Origin: Clostridia bacterium
GTDB lineage: Bacteria > Bacillota > Clostridia > Oscillospirales > Acutalibacteraceae
Assembly (NCBI GenBank): GCA_017414705.1
Contig: JAFQKX010000083.1
Location: 1 to 38,670 of the forward strand
DNA: 38,670 nt
Direction: 5' to 3'
The stretch's first letter is position 1. The number at the start of each line of letters is the position of its first letter. The notes under the pieces were generated by a model. It saw only the letters and a program-made list of their open reading frames with translations. It was not told where the DNA came from and ran no database searches. Both the position numbers and the translations under genes were made by a program. Shown piece after piece: positions 37,741 through 38,670 of this stretch.

Positions 37741-38670
37741 ATGTCAAACAGATTTGTACTCAATGAAACCAGTTATCACGGCAAGGGTGCCATTCAGGAG
37801 ATTGCTGCCGAGATCATTGCCAGAGGCTTCAAAAAGGCTTTTGTCTGCTCGGATCCCGATCTTATCAAATTCGGCGTTACCAAAAAAGTGACCGATGTGC
37901 TGGATGCCAAGAATATTCCGTATGAGATCTATAGCCAGATCAAAGCAAACCCCACCATCGAAAACGTGCAAAACGGTGTTGCGGCATATAAGGCCTGCGG
38001 CGCAGATTGCATCGTTGCCATCGGCGGCGGTTCCTCGATCGATACTGCAAAAGCAGTCGCCATCATCGTTGCAAACCCTGAGTTTGCCGACGTCCGCTCA
38101 TTGGAAGGCGTAGCTCCCACCAAAAATAAATGCGTTCCCATTATCGCAGTTCCCACCACTGCCGGCACGGCTGCCGAGGTCACCATCAACTACGTCATCA
38201 CCGACGCCGAAAAGAACCGCAAAATGGTCTGCGTAGACGTTCACGATATTCCGGTGGTCGCCGTTGTCGATCCTGATATGATGAGCACCATGCCCAAGGG
38301 ACTTACCGCTGCCACCGGTATGGATGCCCTGACCCACGCCATTGAGGGCTACATCACGTTGGGTGCTTGGGAAATGAGTGATATGTTCCACCTCAAAGCC
38401 ATTGAGTTGATCTCGACCTACTTGAGAAAAGCCGTGGAAGGCACCGACGACGGACGCGAGGGCATGGCACTCGGTCAGTATATTGCTGGCATGGGCTTCT
38501 CCAATGTCGGTTTGGGTATCGTACACTCCATGGCGCACACCTTAGGCGCGGTCTATGATACGCCGCACGGTGTGGCCTGCGCGATGATGCTCCCGATCGT
38601 CATGGAGTTCAACCAGGAATATACGGGTGAAAAGTTTAAGAAGATCGCGGAAGCATTCGGCGTGGATACC
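37741..38670 (+). CDS. fucO: Iron-containing alcohol dehydrogenase, lactaldehyde reductase type (partial)
   Basis: The first 310 codons of a group III alcohol dehydrogenase; the gene runs off the window (full length about 380). It reads closely like lactaldehyde reductase FucO, which reduces L-lactaldehyde to 1,2-propanediol with NADH during fucose or rhamnose fermentation: FVLNETSYHGKGAI, AIGGGSSIDTAKA, PTTAGTAAEVTINYVITD, TGMDALTHAIEGYIT and GLGIVHSMAHTLGAVYDTPHG (iron-binding histidines). GGGAGG lies 8 nt before the ATG. No fucose genes are visible in the window. Confidence 0.93.
   Translation, partial: MSNRFVLNETSYHGKGAIQEIAAEIIARGFKKAFVCSDPDLIKFGVTKKVTDVLDAKNIPYEIYSQIKANPTIENVQNGVAAYKACGADCIVAIGGGSSIDTAKAVAIIVANPEFADVRSLEGVAPTKNKCVPIIAVPTTAGTAAEVTINYVITDAEKNRKMVCVDVHDIPVVAVVDPDMMSTMPKGLTAATGMDALTHAIEGYITLGAWEMSDMFHLKAIELISTYLRKAVEGTDDGREGMALGQYIAGMGFSNVGLGIVHSMAHTLGAVYDTPHGVACAMMLPIVMEFNQEYTGEKFKKIAEAFGVDT

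Overview
The window looks like chromosome of a spore-forming anaerobic Firmicute of class Clostridia, most likely an Oscillospirales (Ruminococcaceae-type) gut lineage. The reasons are an alpha/beta small acid-soluble spore protein, BofA, an adjacent SpoIVFA/SpoIVFB pair, tRNA-sensing T-box leaders, IreB, SecG, DUF1292, GGAGG-type ribosome binding sites, and many TTGACA-17-TATAAT promoters. This assignment is inferred from gene content; no rRNA is present.

Layout. 1-500: an array of small hairpins, a short membrane protein and a REP-like palindrome. 0.5-5.1 kb: small membrane protein, PHP phosphatase, YhcH-family protein, ClC antiporter, a P-loop gene remnant and an AEC transporter. 5.1-7.2 kb (minus): pyridoxamine kinase and a C-terminally short MocR/PdxR regulator. 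7.2-8.5 kb (minus): a probable 6S RNA, DUF1292 protein, BofA and SecG. 8.5-8.7 kb: a plus-strand RNA region with two mutually exclusive hairpins. 8.7-13.1 kb (minus): two lipoproteins, a metallophosphoesterase, then serC-serA. 13.4-17.3 kb (plus): PTS_EIIC_2-type permease, SDR epimerase, VOC protein, spore protein and a membrane zinc-ribbon protein. 17.3-18.5 kb (minus): glycosidase-like protein. 18.7-20.8 kb (plus): spoIVFA-spoIVFB-membrane protein, translationally coupled. 20.9-22.5 kb: Trp T-box, an 11-codon ORF containing one Trp codon, and an orphan trpB. 22.6-24.3 kb: membrane-anchored protein, tRNA-Arg(ACG), S1-domain protein. 24.5-28.6 kb: DUF5067 protein and a two-gene restriction-modification cassette flanked by an inverted pair of about 40-bp repeats. 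28.6-33 kb (minus): small conserved protein, ireB, and pheS-pheT behind a Phe T-box. 33-38.7 kb (plus): membrane protein, NAD(P)HX dehydratase, lipoprotein, lone MazF, 1-phosphofructokinase-type kinase, MutY, and a FucO-type dehydrogenase that runs off the end.

How genes work together. BofA, SpoIVFA and SpoIVFB are the known mother-cell complex controlling pro-sigmaK processing. All three proteins are encoded here, in two loci, and both loci have sigmaE-like promoter sequences. SerC and SerA are two steps of serine synthesis. The MocR regulator sits directly upstream of the B6-salvage kinase. The T-boxes tie pheST and trpB to the charging of tRNA-Phe and tRNA-Trp.

Most notable: a BcgI-like R-M system (PD-(D/E)XK nuclease fused to an N6-adenine methylase plus a separate S subunit, no HsdR in the window) bounded by inverted repeats; an attenuator-like RNA with no evident sense-strand target; a hairpin array whose stems covary; and a Trp-codon mini-ORF between a Trp T-box and trpB.
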